Source: Candidatus Giovannonibacteria bacterium RIFCSPHIGHO2_02_43_16 (GTDB lineage Bacteria > Patescibacteriota > Minisyncoccia > JACPKW01 > UBA11713). Taken from it: a DNA stretch of 6,186 nucleotides. The stretch lies in the NCBI GenBank assembly GCA_001778545.1, contig MFHJ01000021.1, positions 1 to 6,186 on the forward strand. The letters are read 5' to 3'. A model generated the notes under the pieces. That model had not been told where the DNA came from. It made no database searches and saw only the letters and a list, made by a program, of their open reading frames with translations. A program made the position numbers and the translations under genes. This document shows positions 5,575 to 6,186 of this stretch, in pieces. The stretch's first letter is position 1. Every line of letters begins with the position of its first letter.

Positions 5575-6186
5575 ATGCGGAGGGTATTTTATTCAATCCT
5601 GTACACTCTGCAAGTTCTGATTAAAACTAAGAATTTTTGGTCTTGGCCAATGTGGTTAAAGTTTTGGATTATAAGTAATACAGAGAAACAAATAAAATTA
5701 GGAAAACATTTTTTTACAGTAAGAGGGCAGCCATTTTTTTCGAAATTGACCGATATGTATGTTATTTTGGAGAATGTTTATGATAAGTCATATGAGTTTG
5801 ATTTGGATGATAATAAAAACGGCTTGATAGTAGATATCGGCGCATATCGGCGGATTTTGCGTTGTGGCGGGCGCAAAAAAGAGCAAAGCAAAAATATATG
5901 CATTCGAACCCTTCCCTGACAATTTCCAAATGCTACGAAAAAATATAGAACGAAATAATCTTACGAATATAATTCCGCATAGGATGGCCATCGCATCAAA
6001 AGCAGGCACGAGGAAACTTTTCATGAATGCGATAAATACAAGCGCTCACAGCCTGAATAAAAAAAGCAAAGTAAGCGTGGATGTTCTTTGCACAACTCTT
6101 GATGATATTTTTTTTGAAAACAATGTTGAATGTTGCGATTTGTTGAAAATGGATTGCGAAGGCGCGGAATATGAGATTATTTTATC
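5575..6186 (+). pseudogene. FkbM-family SAM-dependent methyltransferase, frameshifted and cut by the right edge
   Basis: FkbM-type enzymes put a methyl group from SAM on a hydroxyl, often of a sugar in polysaccharide clusters. The first frame gives an N-terminal region ending in NGLIVDIGAY, the start of SAM motif I, then turns to nonsense and stops at 5919. From about base 5855 the frame offset by +1 continues the domain: FCVVAGAKKSKAKIYAFEP (the AFEP acidic strand), PDNFQMLRKNIERNN, TLDDIF and DLLKMDCEGAEYEII, open to the window end. Adding two bases at about 5848 would give a normal IVDIGAYIGGFCVVAG. The start is taken as the ATG at 5575, 4 bases after the GT2 stop; an in-frame ATG at 5548 would overlap GT2 and is less likely. 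Either the gene is broken or the assembly has an error here. Family call is strong. Confidence 0.85.
5834..5853 (+). repeat. Tandem 10-base repeat at the frameshift site
   Basis: Two near-identical units, ATATCGGCGC (5834-5843) and ATATCGGCGG (5844-5853), lie back to back exactly where the reading frame of the methyltransferase breaks. The codons fall within the SAM-binding motif VDIGAY-IG. Short tandem repeats favour strand slippage and also base-calling or assembly mistakes, so the repeat offers a mechanism for the lost two bases (an AT from an expected ATATAT run). Confidence 0.7.

Noticed and set aside
5871..5884. A-rich run (A6 followed by G) resembling a slippery site for programmed frameshifting in the FkbM gene
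   Set aside because: The shift needed is +1 or -2, not -1, and residues encoded before this run (FCVVAGA) fit FkbM only in the second frame, so the break is upstream at about 5844-5854.

Overview
The window looks like part of a bacterial surface-polysaccharide (exopolysaccharide or O-antigen-like) gene cluster. It holds seven protein genes: one partial gene on the minus strand at the left edge, then six genes on the plus strand packed head to tail. The DNA is AT-leaning. TGA and TAG both act as ordinary stops, so the standard bacterial code fits. No gene has a convincing Shine-Dalgarno sequence, two junctions are 4-base ATGA overlaps, and the proteins have a compact style. Together this suggests a small-genome lineage such as Patescibacteria/CPR (Parcubacteria-like). 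That is an inference from style; there is no marker gene here to prove it.

Layout: 1-319 (minus) is the N-terminal part of a DUF616/TOD1-MUCI70-type glycosyltransferase-like protein that runs off the left edge. 320-397 is a short AT-rich divergent promoter region. 398-1522 is a DegT/DnrJ/EryC1/StrS aminotransferase. 1535-2494 is an extended SDR NAD-dependent epimerase/dehydratase. 2491-3048 is an RmlC-type 3,5-epimerase with two substitutions at pocket positions. 3082-4908 is a complete PglK/MsbA-like ABC exporter. 4905-5570 is a short GT2 glycosyltransferase that appears to lack about 20 internal residues. 5575-6186 is a FkbM-type methyltransferase with a frameshift in its SAM-binding motif; it runs off the right edge. 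No tRNA, rRNA, CRISPR array or insertion sequence was seen, and no stretch over 300 bases lacks a gene.

How the genes may work together (inference): the aminotransferase, SDR and RmlC-like epimerase would make a modified, probably amino- or epimerised-deoxy, nucleotide sugar. GT2 and the DUF616 protein would handle glycosyl transfer, FkbM would O-methylate a sugar, and the ABC protein would flip the lipid-linked glycan across the membrane. The genes that make the starting 4-keto sugar (an RmlA/RmlB-like pair) are not in the window. The most notable observations are two separate lesions about 440 bases apart in the last two genes, the unusual RmlC pocket, and the left-edge gene that has no stop inside the window. 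I see no clear case for a wholly new type of system.
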